A stretch of DNA of 64,000 nt from Rhodococcus rhodnii. Its GTDB lineage: Bacteria > Actinomycetota > Actinomycetes > Mycobacteriales > Pseudonocardiaceae. The first letter of the stretch is position 1; each line of letters starts with the position of its first letter. The translations under genes were made by a program, and so were the position numbers. The notes beneath the pieces were generated by a model that saw nothing but the letters and a program-made list of their open reading frames with translations, made no database searches and was not told the origin of the DNA. The stretch spans positions 221,083 to 285,082 of the forward strand of contig JOAA01000011.1 in the NCBI GenBank assembly GCA_000720375.1, in the 5' to 3' direction. Positions 44,382 to 53,121 of the stretch are shown piece by piece.

Positions 44382-45360
44382 CGGAATCCTGGCGCTCGCC
44401 CTGTTCAGCCTCGCCGCGTGTGGCGAAAGCGTGCCTGCGTCGACGAGTGTGCCCGCGCCGGTCAGCGCCGACGACCTGGCCAAGGTCGTGCTCAAGGTCG
44501 GTGACCAGAAAGGCGGGTCGAAGACCCTGCTGACCACGGCCGGGCTGGACAGGACGCCGTACAGGATCGAGTGGTCCACGTTCTCCTCCGGCCCGCCGCT
44601 GCTGGAGGCGGCGTCGGCCGGAGGGATCGATATCGGCGCGGTCGGCAACACCCCACCGATCTTCGCGGCCGCCGCCAAGGCCAAGATCGCGATCGTCAGT
44701 TCCAGCAAGGGAAATGTCGACAGCGACGCTTTGCTGGTGCCGTCCGCGTCACCGCTGCGCACGATCGCGGACCTGCGTGGCAAGAGCATCGCGGTGGCCA
44801 AGGGCAGCTCGGCGCACGGCCAGATCCTGCTCACCCTGAAGAAGGCCGGTCTGTCCACTCAGGACGTGAAGCTGAACTTCCTGCAACCGGCCGACGCCTA
44901 TGCGGCGTTCACGCAGAACCGCGTCGACGCGTGGGCGATCTGGGATCCGTACACCTCGCAGGCGAAGCTGGAGGCCGGTGCCCGAGTGCTGACCGACGGG
45001 CGTGGCACCGCCAACGGTTACACCTTCCAGGTCGCGGGGCAGGCCGCGTTGGCCGACGCGGGCAAGAACGCGGCGATCAAGGACTACGTGACCCGGATCG
45101 CCAAAGCCCAGAAGTGGTCGGACGCGCACCGCGAGGACTGGGCCAAGGCGTGGGCCGCTGAGACGGGCCTGCCGGTCACGGTGACCATCGCGGCGACCGC
45201 GCAGGGCCCGGATCTGCCGGTCCCGCTGGACGACGCCGTCATCGCGTCGGAACAGGAACTGGCCGACGCCTTCACCGGCGACAAGGTTCTGCCGTCCAAG
45301 GTGGACTTCGCGAGTTTCGTGGACAAACGCTACGCCCCCGACCTGGAGAGCGTTCGATGA
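44368..45360 (+). CDS. ssuA: Aliphatic sulfonate-binding lipoprotein
   Basis: Solute-binding protein of about 330 residues. The signal ends in the lipobox LAAC, so the mature protein is lipid-anchored. Family segments are YRIEWSTFSSGPPLLEAASAG, DIGAVGNTPPIFAAAA and DAWAIWDPYTSQA, typical of SsuA/TauA sulfonate binders. ATG at 44368 is chosen over the GTG two codons upstream. The start lies inside ssuB (14-base overlap); the end overlaps ssuD in ATGA. Confidence 0.93.
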   Translation: MRLRNGILALALFSLAACGESVPASTSVPAPVSADDLAKVVLKVGDQKGGSKTLLTTAGLDRTPYRIEWSTFSSGPPLLEAASAGGIDIGAVGNTPPIFAAAAKAKIAIVSSSKGNVDSDALLVPSASPLRTIADLRGKSIAVAKGSSAHGQILLTLKKAGLSTQDVKLNFLQPADAYAAFTQNRVDAWAIWDPYTSQAKLEAGARVLTDGRGTANGYTFQVAGQAALADAGKNAAIKDYVTRIAKAQKWSDAHREDWAKAWAAETGLPVTVTIAATAQGPDLPVPLDDAVIASEQELADAFTGDKVLPSKVDFASFVDKRYAPDLESVR

Positions 45361-46478
45361 GCATCACACTGCACTGGTTCCTGCCCACGTCCGGCGACGG
45401 CCGGACGATCGTGGAACGCTTCCACGCCAACCGTTCCCTCGGTGCGCCCGCGCAACGCCAGCCGGACATCGACTACCTCGCGCAGGTCGCACGGGCCGCC
45501 GAGCAACTCGGGTTCACCGGCGTGCTCACCCCGACTGGAACGTGGTGCGAGGACGCCTGGCTGACGACCGCGGCCCTGATCGCGCACACGTCCCGGCTGA
45601 AGTTCCTCGTCGCCTTCCGGCCCGGCGTCATCTCGCCGACCCTGGCGGCCCAGATGGCGGCCACGTACCAGCGGATCTCCAACGGGCGGCTGCTGCTCAA
45701 CGTCGTAACCGGCGGTGATGCCGTTGAGCAGCAACGATTCGGCGACTGGCACGACCACGACCAGCGCTACGCCCGCACAGGCGAGTTCCTGGAGATCGTG
45801 CGGGGCGTGTGGTCGGGCAAGCCGTTCGACTTCGACGGCGCGCACTACCGGGTCGCGGGTGCGACCGTGCTCGCGCCGCCGGACCCGTTGCCGGAGATCT
45901 ACTTCGGCGGCTCGTCGGCTGCCGCGTTGCCCGTCGCCGCCAAGTCCGCGGACGTGTACCTGACATGGGGCGAACCGCCCGCCCAGGTCGCCGCGAAGAT
46001 CGCGGCCGTGCAGGCGTTGACCGACCGGCCATTGCGGTTCGGCATCCGGCTGCACACCATTTCCCGTGACACGTCCGAGGAAGCGTGGGCCGAAGCCGGG
46101 AAGCTGCTCGACGCGCTCGACCCGGCACAGGTGGCCCGCGCCCAAGCACAGCTGGCCGCGAGCGAATCCGTTGGGCAGCAACGAATGGTCGAGCTGCACA
46201 AGGGTGCGCTGGACAAGGGCGTGCGCGGGCTGGAGATCCATCCGGGCCTGTGGGCAGGCATCGGCCTGGTACGCGGCGGCGCCGGAACGGCCTTGGTGGG
46301 CAGCCATTCCGAGGTCGCCGACCTGATCGCCGAGTACTACGAGCTGGGCATCACCGAGTTCGTCCTGTCCGGCTACCCGCACCTGGAAGAGGCCTACTGG
46401 TTCGGCGAAGGCGTGCGGCCGGAGCTGGTCCGGCGTGGCCTACTCGTCCCGGGAGAGGCGAGCCTCCTCCAGATCTAG
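45357..46478 (+). CDS. ssuD: FMNH2-dependent alkanesulfonate monooxygenase
   Basis: LLM-class flavin monooxygenase of 373 residues that releases sulfite from alkanesulfonates, letting the cell use them as sulfur sources. Motifs: LHWFLPTSGDGR, DYLAQVARAAEQLGFTGVLTPTGTWCEDAW (active-site Cys region), GRLLLNVVTGGD and FVLSGYPHLEEAYWFGEGV at the C-terminus, as in SsuD. It needs a separate NADPH:FMN reductase (SsuE), which is not in the window. The 3' end overlaps the convergent antiporter gene by 39 bases. Confidence 0.95.
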   Translation: MSITLHWFLPTSGDGRTIVERFHANRSLGAPAQRQPDIDYLAQVARAAEQLGFTGVLTPTGTWCEDAWLTTAALIAHTSRLKFLVAFRPGVISPTLAAQMAATYQRISNGRLLLNVVTGGDAVEQQRFGDWHDHDQRYARTGEFLEIVRGVWSGKPFDFDGAHYRVAGATVLAPPDPLPEIYFGGSSAAALPVAAKSADVYLTWGEPPAQVAAKIAAVQALTDRPLRFGIRLHTISRDTSEEAWAEAGKLLDALDPAQVARAQAQLAASESVGQQRMVELHKGALDKGVRGLEIHPGLWAGIGLVRGGAGTALVGSHSEVADLIAEYYELGITEFVLSGYPHLEEAYWFGEGVRPELVRRGLLVPGEASLLQI

Positions 46479-48014
46479 CTCACGCAACACCCGGCGGAGG
46501 ACTTCGTCGTCGATCTCGCGTGCGTCCCGAGCGGCGACGAAGACCTCTCGCTCGGCCTCCAGCATCACCCGGCGCAGCCTGCGGTGCGCCGCGGCCGGGC
46601 TCTCGGCCTCCTGGCGGCCAAGCCGTTCCCACGCCGCGTTGCCGCGCATCTCGGCGATGTTGCGCAGCCGGTCCACGATGTAGTCGGGGGCCGCCTGCTG
46701 TGCGATCGCTTCGTCCAGCCGGGTCACCGAAACCTCGGCGGCGCGGTGCTGGACCTGCGCTTCGGCCAGGTTGTCGCTTTGCTGCTCGTCACCGCGAACC
46801 CCGAGCTTCTTGATCAGCATCGGCAACGTCAGGCCCTGCAACAACAGCGTGCCGACGGTGATCACGAACGCGCAGAACAAAACCATGTCCCGGCCGGGCA
46901 TGGACGGCGGGATCGCCGCAGCGGCGGCCAACGACACCACGCCCCGCATTCCGGCCCACGACACCACGACCACGCCTCGCCAACCGGGATCCGGTTCTCG
47001 TGCCCGGACCTTCTTGGACATGAATCTCGGCAGATACGTGGCCGGGAACACCCAGACGAACCGGATGGCGATGGTGACCATCAAGAGGATCGCCGCGGCC
47101 ACCCCGACGTGCATGGTGATCTGCGAGGTGATCACCGACGGAAGCTGCAAGCCGATCAGGGCGAACACCAGCGACTCGAGCAGCACGTCGGCCGACCGCC
47201 AGACCGCGGTCTCCTGCAGCCGGGTCGCGTAGCCCGCGCGTGGCGAATTGTGGCCGAGATACAGGCCGGCGACGACAACCGCCAGCACACCCGACACGTG
47301 CACCGACTCGGCCAGCAGGTACGTCCCGAACGGGACAAGCATGCCGAGGGCACTTTCCAGAACCCCGTCACCGATCCGCATGCGGACCCAGTGCACGACA
47401 ACACCGAGCACGTACCCGATCACGATCCCGCCAAGTGCGCTGATCAGGAACGCGACCACGCTGTTGCCGAACGACACGGCCGCCGTACCCGTAGCCGCGG
47501 CGACCGCGACACGGAACGCCGTCAGCGCGCTCGCGTCGTTCGCCAGGCTCTCGCCCGCCAGAATCGTCATGGTCCTGCGCGGCAATCCCAGCCTGCGTCC
47601 AATGGAGACGGCCGCGACGGCGTCTGGCGGCGCCACCACGGCCCCGAGGACGAACGCGGCGGCCAGGGACAACCCGGGGATGAGCCAGTGGGCCACGAAG
47701 CCGACAACGGCCATCGTGGCGAGCACCAACCCGACCGACAGCAGGCCGATCGGTTTCAGGTTCGCCTTGATGTTCAAGTACGAGCTGTCCAGCGCGGCCG
47801 AGTACAGCAGCGGCGGCAGCACGAGCAGCAGGATCAGCTCGGGATCCAGCTCGAACGCGGGGACGCCGGGGATGAACGACACCCCCAGTCCGACCGCGAC
47901 CAGGAGCAACGGCGCCGACCACGACAGCCGTCGGGCCAGCGTGGTGACCGCGAGCGAACCCACCAGCAGCAGAAGCAGGTCAGTCCCGTGCAAGTTCGCA
48001 CCCCCGGGTGTCAT
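46440..48014 (-). CDS. Na+/H+ antiporter (CPA1 family)
   Basis: Membrane antiporter of 524 residues. The N-terminal 400 residues form about 12 helices with AFVLGAVVAPPDAVAAVSIG and the ion-binding LAGESLANDASAL (Asn-Asp pair) motif; the C-terminal 110 residues are cytoplasmic, helical and charged (QHRAAEVSVTRLDEAIAQQ), probably regulatory. It should exchange cytoplasmic Na+ (or K+) for H+. ATG at 48014 gives the usual CPA1 start. It is divergent from a UBP zinc-finger gene 28 bp away, a partner seen fused to or beside such antiporters elsewhere. Confidence 0.93.
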   Translation of the reverse strand: MTPGGANLHGTDLLLLLVGSLAVTTLARRLSWSAPLLLVAVGLGVSFIPGVPAFELDPELILLLVLPPLLYSAALDSSYLNIKANLKPIGLLSVGLVLATMAVVGFVAHWLIPGLSLAAAFVLGAVVAPPDAVAAVSIGRRLGLPRRTMTILAGESLANDASALTAFRVAVAAATGTAAVSFGNSVVAFLISALGGIVIGYVLGVVVHWVRMRIGDGVLESALGMLVPFGTYLLAESVHVSGVLAVVVAGLYLGHNSPRAGYATRLQETAVWRSADVLLESLVFALIGLQLPSVITSQITMHVGVAAAILLMVTIAIRFVWVFPATYLPRFMSKKVRAREPDPGWRGVVVVSWAGMRGVVSLAAAAAIPPSMPGRDMVLFCAFVITVGTLLLQGLTLPMLIKKLGVRGDEQQSDNLAEAQVQHRAAEVSVTRLDEAIAQQAAPDYIVDRLRNIAEMRGNAAWERLGRQEAESPAAAHRRLRRVMLEAEREVFVAARDAREIDDEVLRRVLRELDLEEARLSRDE

Positions 48015-48042
48015 TTCGGCGCATCCAGCGTTGAATCTCACC

Positions 48043-48303
48043 ATGAGCTGTACGCACGTTGCCGAACTGCCGCCCGAACCAGCGGTCGACTGTGTCTCCG
48101 GCTGCGCCGAATGCGTCGAGCTGGGCGAGACCGGCTGGGTCCACCTGCGCAAATGCCTGACCTGCGGGCACATCGCCTGCTGCGACTCCAGCCCGTACCG
48201 GCACGCCACCGGTCACTTCCACAAGGACGGTCACCCCGTCATGCGCTCGTACGAACCCGGCGAGTCATGGCGCTGGTGCTACGTGGACAACAAGCTCGTC
48301 TGA
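48043..48303 (+). CDS. UBP-type zinc finger protein
   Basis: Small protein of 86 residues made almost wholly of a UBP-type zinc finger: CSGCAECVELG, LRKCLTCGHIACCD and RHATGHFHKDGHPVMRSYEPGESWRWCY provide the Cys/His ligands. In eukaryotes this fold binds free ubiquitin C-termini; bacterial forms have no known ligand. ATG at 48043. It shares a very short divergent promoter region with the Na+/H+ antiporter, which suggests a functional link. Confidence 0.92.
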   Translation: MSCTHVAELPPEPAVDCVSGCAECVELGETGWVHLRKCLTCGHIACCDSSPYRHATGHFHKDGHPVMRSYEPGESWRWCYVDNKLV

Positions 48304-48353
48304 ACCCCCAGACTAGGCCGCGGAGCGAAGCGAACGGCACACACGGGCACACG

Positions 48354-48472
48354 CGCGTGTCCACCGGCTCCGGCATGGTGAGTTGAACGCGCGAGCGGCG
48401 CACGGCGGGTATCAGCGGGGCTGGGAGCGAGTCGAGCAGTTTGACTCACCGTGCCGGAATGGTGGACACGCG
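48354..48472 (-). repeat. 119-bp inverted-repeat element, copy 2
   Basis: The reverse complement of these 119 bp matches 26054-26172 at about 110 positions; differences are concentrated in the 25 bases around the loop. The arms contain the 22-bp array unit (CGCGTGTCCACCGGCTCCGG at the left). It lies in non-coding DNA after the zinc-finger gene. Confidence 0.92.
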
Positions 48473-48500
48473 CCGGCTCGCGGGCGAAGGAAGTTACCTT

Positions 48501-48544
48501 CTGTTCTAGCGGGGTAAGTCCCCTGTTCTAGCGGGGTTAGTCCC
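48501..48544 (+). repeat. Two tandem 22-bp repeats, unrelated sequence
   Basis: CTGTTCTAGCGGGGT plus a variable base and AGTCCC occurs at 48501-48522 and 48523-48544. They differ at one base. Same 22-bp period as the GTGTC arrays but with no sequence match to them. Confidence 0.85.
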
Positions 48545-48574
48545 GTCCCAGCCGGGCTGGTCGAACCGAACTAC

Positions 48575-48690
48575 CGCGTGTCCGCCTTTGCGGCAAGCGT
48601 GAGTCCTCCATCCGACTCGCTACCAGCCGGGTTGGCTGCCGCCGTGCGCCGCGGATGGAGCGACTCCCACGCCGCAAAGGCAGACACGCG
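48575..48690. repeat. Related inverted-repeat element, copy 3 (diverged subtype)
   Basis: The ends CGCGTGTCCGCCTTTGCGGC (48575 on) and GCCGCAAAGGCAGACACGCG (ending 48690) are inverted repeats and resemble units five and six of the 25885 array. Internally it shares CGACTCGCTNCCAG with copy 1 and has a second nested palindrome CTCCATCCG/CGGATGGAG. About 116 bp, non-coding. Confidence 0.85.
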
Positions 48691-48774
48691 CGACGCCGGT
48701 TCGCACCCTTATCCCGCACGCTCGCTGCGCTCGCGCGCACTCACGGGGAGCAAGGCAGGGCCGACCCCTGCGCG

Positions 48775-48858
48775 GGAAGTGGGCCGCGCAGGGGCTTATG
48801 TCGGAAGTGGGCCGCGCAGGGACTGATGTCGGAAGTGGGCCGGGCAGGGACGTATGTC
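48775..48858 (+). repeat. Three tandem 28-bp repeats
   Basis: Units begin GGAAGTGGGCCG at 48775, 48803 and 48831, each ending in TATGTC or GATGTC. The last unit overlaps the final bases of the glycerophosphodiesterase gene. The rest of the 48304-48856 gap is covered by the repeats listed above; no gene was seen. Confidence 0.88.
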
Positions 48859-49957
48859 AGCGCTTGGCCTTGCGGGCTTCCACCCCGGTGTCCGGGTTGT
48901 CCGTGAACACGCCGTCGACGCCGGTGGCGAAGAACTTCTCGAACTCGCCGAACGCGTTGCCGTACTCCGCCGCGACCGCCGACGAACGGAAGTCGGCAGG
49001 CAGGAAGTTGTTCTCGTTGCGGAAGGTGTATGGGACCACCTTGAGGCCCGCCTTGTGCGCGTCACCCACGAGCGACGTCGGCGTCTTCAGGAAGCCGGCC
49101 GGGTCGCGCGGGATGATCTGGGACTTCTCCGGGCCGAGCCAGTCGGCGTACTTGGCCACGTCACGCAGACCGGCCGGGCTGACGATGTCGGCGTAGGTCC
49201 GCTTGTCGCCCTTGACGATGAAGTCGTACGGCGCGCCCGACGCGCTGGTCAGCTGCACCAGCGGGACCCGCAGCTCACGGTTGAGCGAGATCAGGTTGCT
49301 GACCTCGAACGACTGCACGACCACCTTGGCCTGCGGCTTGTTCAGGCCGTTGCGGTCCAAGGTGCGGACCACCGCGGGCTCCAGCGGCTTGCCGATCGAC
49401 TGGAAGTACGTCGGGTGCTTGGTCTCCGGCGCGATGCCGATGTCCCGCTTCAGCTCCCACGACAGGCGCTTGCTCAGGTCGATGACCTCCTGGAAGGTCG
49501 GCACGTCGAAGCGCTTGTTGTAGATCGTGTTGCGCTGACGCAACTCGGGGATACGCTCGACCGCCCGCAGGGTCTTCAGCTCGGCCAGAGTGAAGTCCTC
49601 GGTGAACCAGCCGGTCAGCGGCGAGCCGTCGATGGTCTTGGTGGTCTTGCGGCCGAAGAACTCCGGCCGCGAGGCCACGTCCGTGGTGCCGCTGATCTCG
49701 TTCTCGTGCCGGGCCACCAGCACGCCGTCCTTGGTCGAGACCAGGTCCGGCTCGATGTAGTCCGCGCCCATCCGGGCGGCCAGTTCGTACGAGGCCAGTG
49801 TGTGCTCGGGGCGGTAGCCCGAGGCGCCGCGGTGGCCGAAGATCAACGGTTTGGCCTGCTCACCCCCACCGCGCGAGTCCTGGTCCGCGGTCGCCGAGCC
49901 CACCAGGGCGACCAGGGCGAACCCCGACAACGCCAGTGCGGCGAGTCGTTTACCCAT
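48857..49957 (-). CDS. Secreted glycerophosphodiester phosphodiesterase
   Basis: GlpQ-type enzyme of 366 residues. The signal peptide (MGKRLAALALSGFALVALVG) is followed by the TIM-barrel core with the metal/catalytic motif IFGHRGASGYRPEHTLASYELA and ADYIEPDLVSTKDGVLVARHE, and the C-terminal DGVFTDNPDTG. It hydrolyses glycerophosphodiesters to glycerol-3-phosphate, outside the membrane. ATG at 49957 follows AAGGAGG. The stop lies in the 28-bp repeat array. Confidence 0.95.
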   Translation of the reverse strand: MGKRLAALALSGFALVALVGSATADQDSRGGGEQAKPLIFGHRGASGYRPEHTLASYELAARMGADYIEPDLVSTKDGVLVARHENEISGTTDVASRPEFFGRKTTKTIDGSPLTGWFTEDFTLAELKTLRAVERIPELRQRNTIYNKRFDVPTFQEVIDLSKRLSWELKRDIGIAPETKHPTYFQSIGKPLEPAVVRTLDRNGLNKPQAKVVVQSFEVSNLISLNRELRVPLVQLTSASGAPYDFIVKGDKRTYADIVSPAGLRDVAKYADWLGPEKSQIIPRDPAGFLKTPTSLVGDAHKAGLKVVPYTFRNENNFLPADFRSSAVAAEYGNAFGEFEKFFATGVDGVFTDNPDTGVEARKAKR

Positions 49958-50109
49958 CACGTGCCTCCTTGCTGAAACGAAGTGCGTGGACGCTACCTCT
50001 GGTTCCTGCACGATCGGCCACGCGCGGATGAACGTTGAGCGCACGACTGTCCTAAGGCATTGCAAAGATCGGTGTGATGCCGACCACGGCACCAGGTAGC
50101 GTTCGCCGC

Positions 50110-52113
50110 GTGACGACCGCAGAGCAGCGCAACGTCGACGAGATCGTCGGCGCGCACGATGAGGAGCGCCCGGCGCGCATGCTGTCCCCGCGCTGGGAGC
50201 GTGCGCTGTGGATCGTCGGTGCCGGTGTCGCGTTGCTGGTGCTCAAGCAGGTCTTCCTGCCGTTCGACCAGGGCAACCAGTACTACCTGGTGATCTTCCT
50301 GGCGGTCACCCTGCCGCTGGTCTTCCTGTCGTACCGGCCCAAGGGCCGCACCAGCGGGGACAAGGACGATCCCGGCGTGATCGACTGGGTACTGTCCGCG
50401 ATCACCCTTGTGGTCGCGTTGTACCCGTTGCTCACCGGGTTCGACGACTTCCTCGACCGGCAAGGCCAGCTGTCCACAGTGGACGTCGTCGCCGGTGCGG
50501 TCCTGCTGCTGCTGATCCTGGAGGCCACCCGGCGGACCACCGGGCTGGTCCTGCCGATTATCTGCCTGGTCTTCCTCGCGTACGCCTACTACGGCGGGTT
50601 CCTGCCGCAGAGCTGGGCGATCTCGCACGCGGGGATGAACTTCGACGAGATCATCAGCGCGCTGTACGACCCCAGCAACGGGTTCTACGGCACGCCACTC
50701 GACGTCGCGGCCACGTACATCGTGCTGTTCACGATCTACGGCGCCGTGCTCGCCAACTCAGGCGCCGGGACCTTCTTCGTCGACTTCAGCTTCGCGCTGT
50801 TCCGTAAGTCCAGGACCGCTCCCGGCCGGACGACCGCGTTGTCGGGGTTCCTGCTCGGCACGGTTTCCGGCTCGGGCACAGCGACCACCGTCACGCTCGG
50901 CGCGATCACGTGGCCGATCCTGAAGAAAGCCGGGTATCCCAAGGAGAACGCGGGCGGGCTGCTCGCAGCGTCCGGTATCGGCGCGATCCTGTCGCCGCCG
51001 ACTCTTGGTGCCGCCGCGTTCATCATCGCCGAGTACCTGGAGACGTCGTACCTGACGGTTCTGCTGTGGGCGATCATCCCGACTTTGCTGTACTACCTGG
51101 GCATTGTGTTCGCCGTCGAGGCGGACGCGCGGAGGTTCGGCGCGCATTCGGTCGACGTCGACACGCCCAAGGCCTGGACTGTCCTTGCCAAGGGCGGGTA
51201 TCACTTCGCGTCGCTGGCGATCATCGTGGTGTTCCTGGCGTTGGACATCCCGCCGTTCTCCGCGGTGGTCTACGCGTCCGGTGTCGCGGCTTTGTTCTCC
51301 TTGGCCACCAAGCTTTTCGCAGAGGACAAGCGAGCCGCTGTCGTCGAATGGCTGAAGGAACTCGTCGACTCGCTGTCCGAGGGCGTACGCGGTGCGCTGC
51401 CGGTGATCGCGGTGTGCGCCGCGGCAGGCGTGATCACCTCGACGATCACCAAGACCGGCCTCGGTCAAGTGCTCGCGGACGCACTGGTGAAGGCGGCGAA
51501 CTCGTTGTCCGACAACCCAGCCGTCGTACTCGCGTTCACGGTTGTGTTCTGCGCCTTGGCAGTGTGCGTTCTCGGCCTAGCGGTTCCGGTCACCGCCTCG
51601 TTCATCATCTCCTGGGTGGTGATCGGCCCCGCGCTGATCACGTTGGGCGTGCAGCCGGCCGAGACCGCGATGTTCATCTTCTACTACGCGGTGCTTTCCG
51701 AGGTCACGCCGCCGACAGCGCTCGCCGCCGTCGCCGCGTCGGCCATCACCGGCGGCGCCGTGATCAAGACCATGTGGCAGACGTGGAAGTACACGCTGCC
51801 CGCTTTCCTTGTGCCGCTTGCGTTCGTGCTCACCGACAACGGATCCGCGTTGCTGATGCAGGGTTCGTTCCTCGATGTCGTGTGGGTGACGGCCGTTTCG
51901 GCGCTTGGCGTCGCCGTGCTCGCCGTCGTCACGACCGGTTGGCTGATCGGTCCGGCGAAGATGCCGGTACGGATCCTGTGCGTGCCGGCGGCGTTGTTGT
52001 TGCTGTACCTCCAGCCACTTTCCATCGCGATCGGCGCTGGTTTCGCCGTAGCCGCCGTCGTCGTACACCTGCTGTTGCGGCAAAAGGACAAAGAGGAGAT
52101 CAACAGTGCGTAG
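50110..52113 (+). CDS. TRAP transporter fused permease
   Basis: Large membrane protein of about 667 residues combining the small (4-helix) and large (12-helix) TRAP permease subunits, with many hydrophobic helices from residue 40 on; GFLLGTVSGSGTATTVTLGAITWP and GGLLAASGIGAILSPPTLGAAAFIIAEYL are typical of the DctM/TctA-like half. The partner is the TAXI binding protein encoded next. It drives substrate import with a Na+ or H+ gradient. GTG at 50110 is chosen without a visible ribosome site; it may be leaderless. Confidence 0.9.
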   Translation: MTTAEQRNVDEIVGAHDEERPARMLSPRWERALWIVGAGVALLVLKQVFLPFDQGNQYYLVIFLAVTLPLVFLSYRPKGRTSGDKDDPGVIDWVLSAITLVVALYPLLTGFDDFLDRQGQLSTVDVVAGAVLLLLILEATRRTTGLVLPIICLVFLAYAYYGGFLPQSWAISHAGMNFDEIISALYDPSNGFYGTPLDVAATYIVLFTIYGAVLANSGAGTFFVDFSFALFRKSRTAPGRTTALSGFLLGTVSGSGTATTVTLGAITWPILKKAGYPKENAGGLLAASGIGAILSPPTLGAAAFIIAEYLETSYLTVLLWAIIPTLLYYLGIVFAVEADARRFGAHSVDVDTPKAWTVLAKGGYHFASLAIIVVFLALDIPPFSAVVYASGVAALFSLATKLFAEDKRAAVVEWLKELVDSLSEGVRGALPVIAVCAAAGVITSTITKTGLGQVLADALVKAANSLSDNPAVVLAFTVVFCALAVCVLGLAVPVTASFIISWVVIGPALITLGVQPAETAMFIFYYAVLSEVTPPTALAAVAASAITGGAVIKTMWQTWKYTLPAFLVPLAFVLTDNGSALLMQGSFLDVVWVTAVSALGVAVLAVVTTGWLIGPAKMPVRILCVPAALLLLYLQPLSIAIGAGFAVAAVVVHLLLRQKDKEEINSA

Positions 52114-53092
52114 GACATTGATTGGCGTACTGGGACTCGCGCTGGTGGCCACCGGCTGCGGCGGCAAGCGGGAGGACGCGCCCACAGCTCAACAACCCGC
52201 CGGCGGCAACGCCTCGTGCGAGGCGGCGGACGGTCGCGTCACCATCGCCACCGGCAACGTCGGTGGCGTCTACTACGTGCTCGGCGGCGGCCTTGCCCAG
52301 GTGATCAGCAACAACTCCAAGCTCAAGGCGACCGCCGCGGACACCGGCGCGTCCGTGCAGAACATCCAGCAGCTCGGCGACAAGACCTACGACATCGCGT
52401 TCTCGCTGGCCGACACCGCGGCCGACGCGGTACAGGGCAAGTCCGCGTTCGAGGGCAAGCCGCAAAAAGTCCAGGCACTGTCCCGGATCTACTCGAACTA
52501 CACGCAGGTCGTGGTCCGCACCGACAGCGGCATCAACAGCGTCGCGGACTTCCGTGGCAAGCGGATCTCCACCGGCTCGCCGAAGTCCGGCACCGAGGTG
52601 ATCGCCAACCGGCTGCTGCAGGCCGCCGGTCTGAAGGACGCCGACCTGGCGCCGCAGCGGCTCGCGCTGCGCCAGACCGTGGACGGCATGAAGGAAGGCA
52701 AGATCGACGGACTGGTCTGGTCCGGCGGCCTGCCGACGCCGGAGATCACCGACCTGACCACGTCCATGGGTGACAAGGTGAAGTTCATCGACATCACCCC
52801 GCAGCTGGCCGCCCTCAAGCAGCTCAACCCGGTATACGACCAGGGCAGCATCCCGGCGGCCACCTACAAGCAGCCAGCGGATGTTCCGACCATTGTGGTC
52901 CCGAACATGCTTCTTGTCCGGGACGACTTCCCGGCCGCCAACGCGTGCGCGATCACCAAGCTGATCTTCGACAAGAAGGCCGATCTGGAGAAGACGCACC
53001 CGTCCGCAAAGGACATCACCAAGGAAACGGCCGTCAAGACCGATCCAGTACCACTCCACCCGGGTGCGAAGCAGGCCCTCGGCGTGAGCTGA
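52106..53092 (+). CDS. TAXI-family TRAP solute-binding lipoprotein
   Basis: Binding protein of 328 residues. The signal ends in the lipobox VATGC, anchoring it outside the membrane. [52 protein letters not shown] and [19 protein letters not shown] are the TAXI (TRAP-associated extracytoplasmic immunogenic) family motifs. It starts eight bases before the permease stop. The substrate is not determinable; glutamate and other carboxylates are known for the family. Confidence 0.93.
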   Translation: MRRTLIGVLGLALVATGCGGKREDAPTAQQPAGGNASCEAADGRVTIATGNVGGVYYVLGGGLAQVISNNSKLKATAADTGASVQNIQQLGDKTYDIAFSLADTAADAVQGKSAFEGKPQKVQALSRIYSNYTQVVVRTDSGINSVADFRGKRISTGSPKSGTEVIANRLLQAAGLKDADLAPQRLALRQTVDGMKEGKIDGLVWSGGLPTPEITDLTTSMGDKVKFIDITPQLAALKQLNPVYDQGSIPAATYKQPADVPTIVVPNMLLVRDDFPAANACAITKLIFDKKADLEKTHPSAKDITKETAVKTDPVPLHPGAKQALGVS

Positions 53093-53121
53093 ACGGACCA
53101 CGGCACCTATCCTCATCAGTC

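Noticed and set aside
46584..48386. 600-codon plus-strand frame opposite the antiporter
   Set aside because: It is a shadow: His/Arg/Gln-rich, with no domain. The last residues are the translated repeat element.
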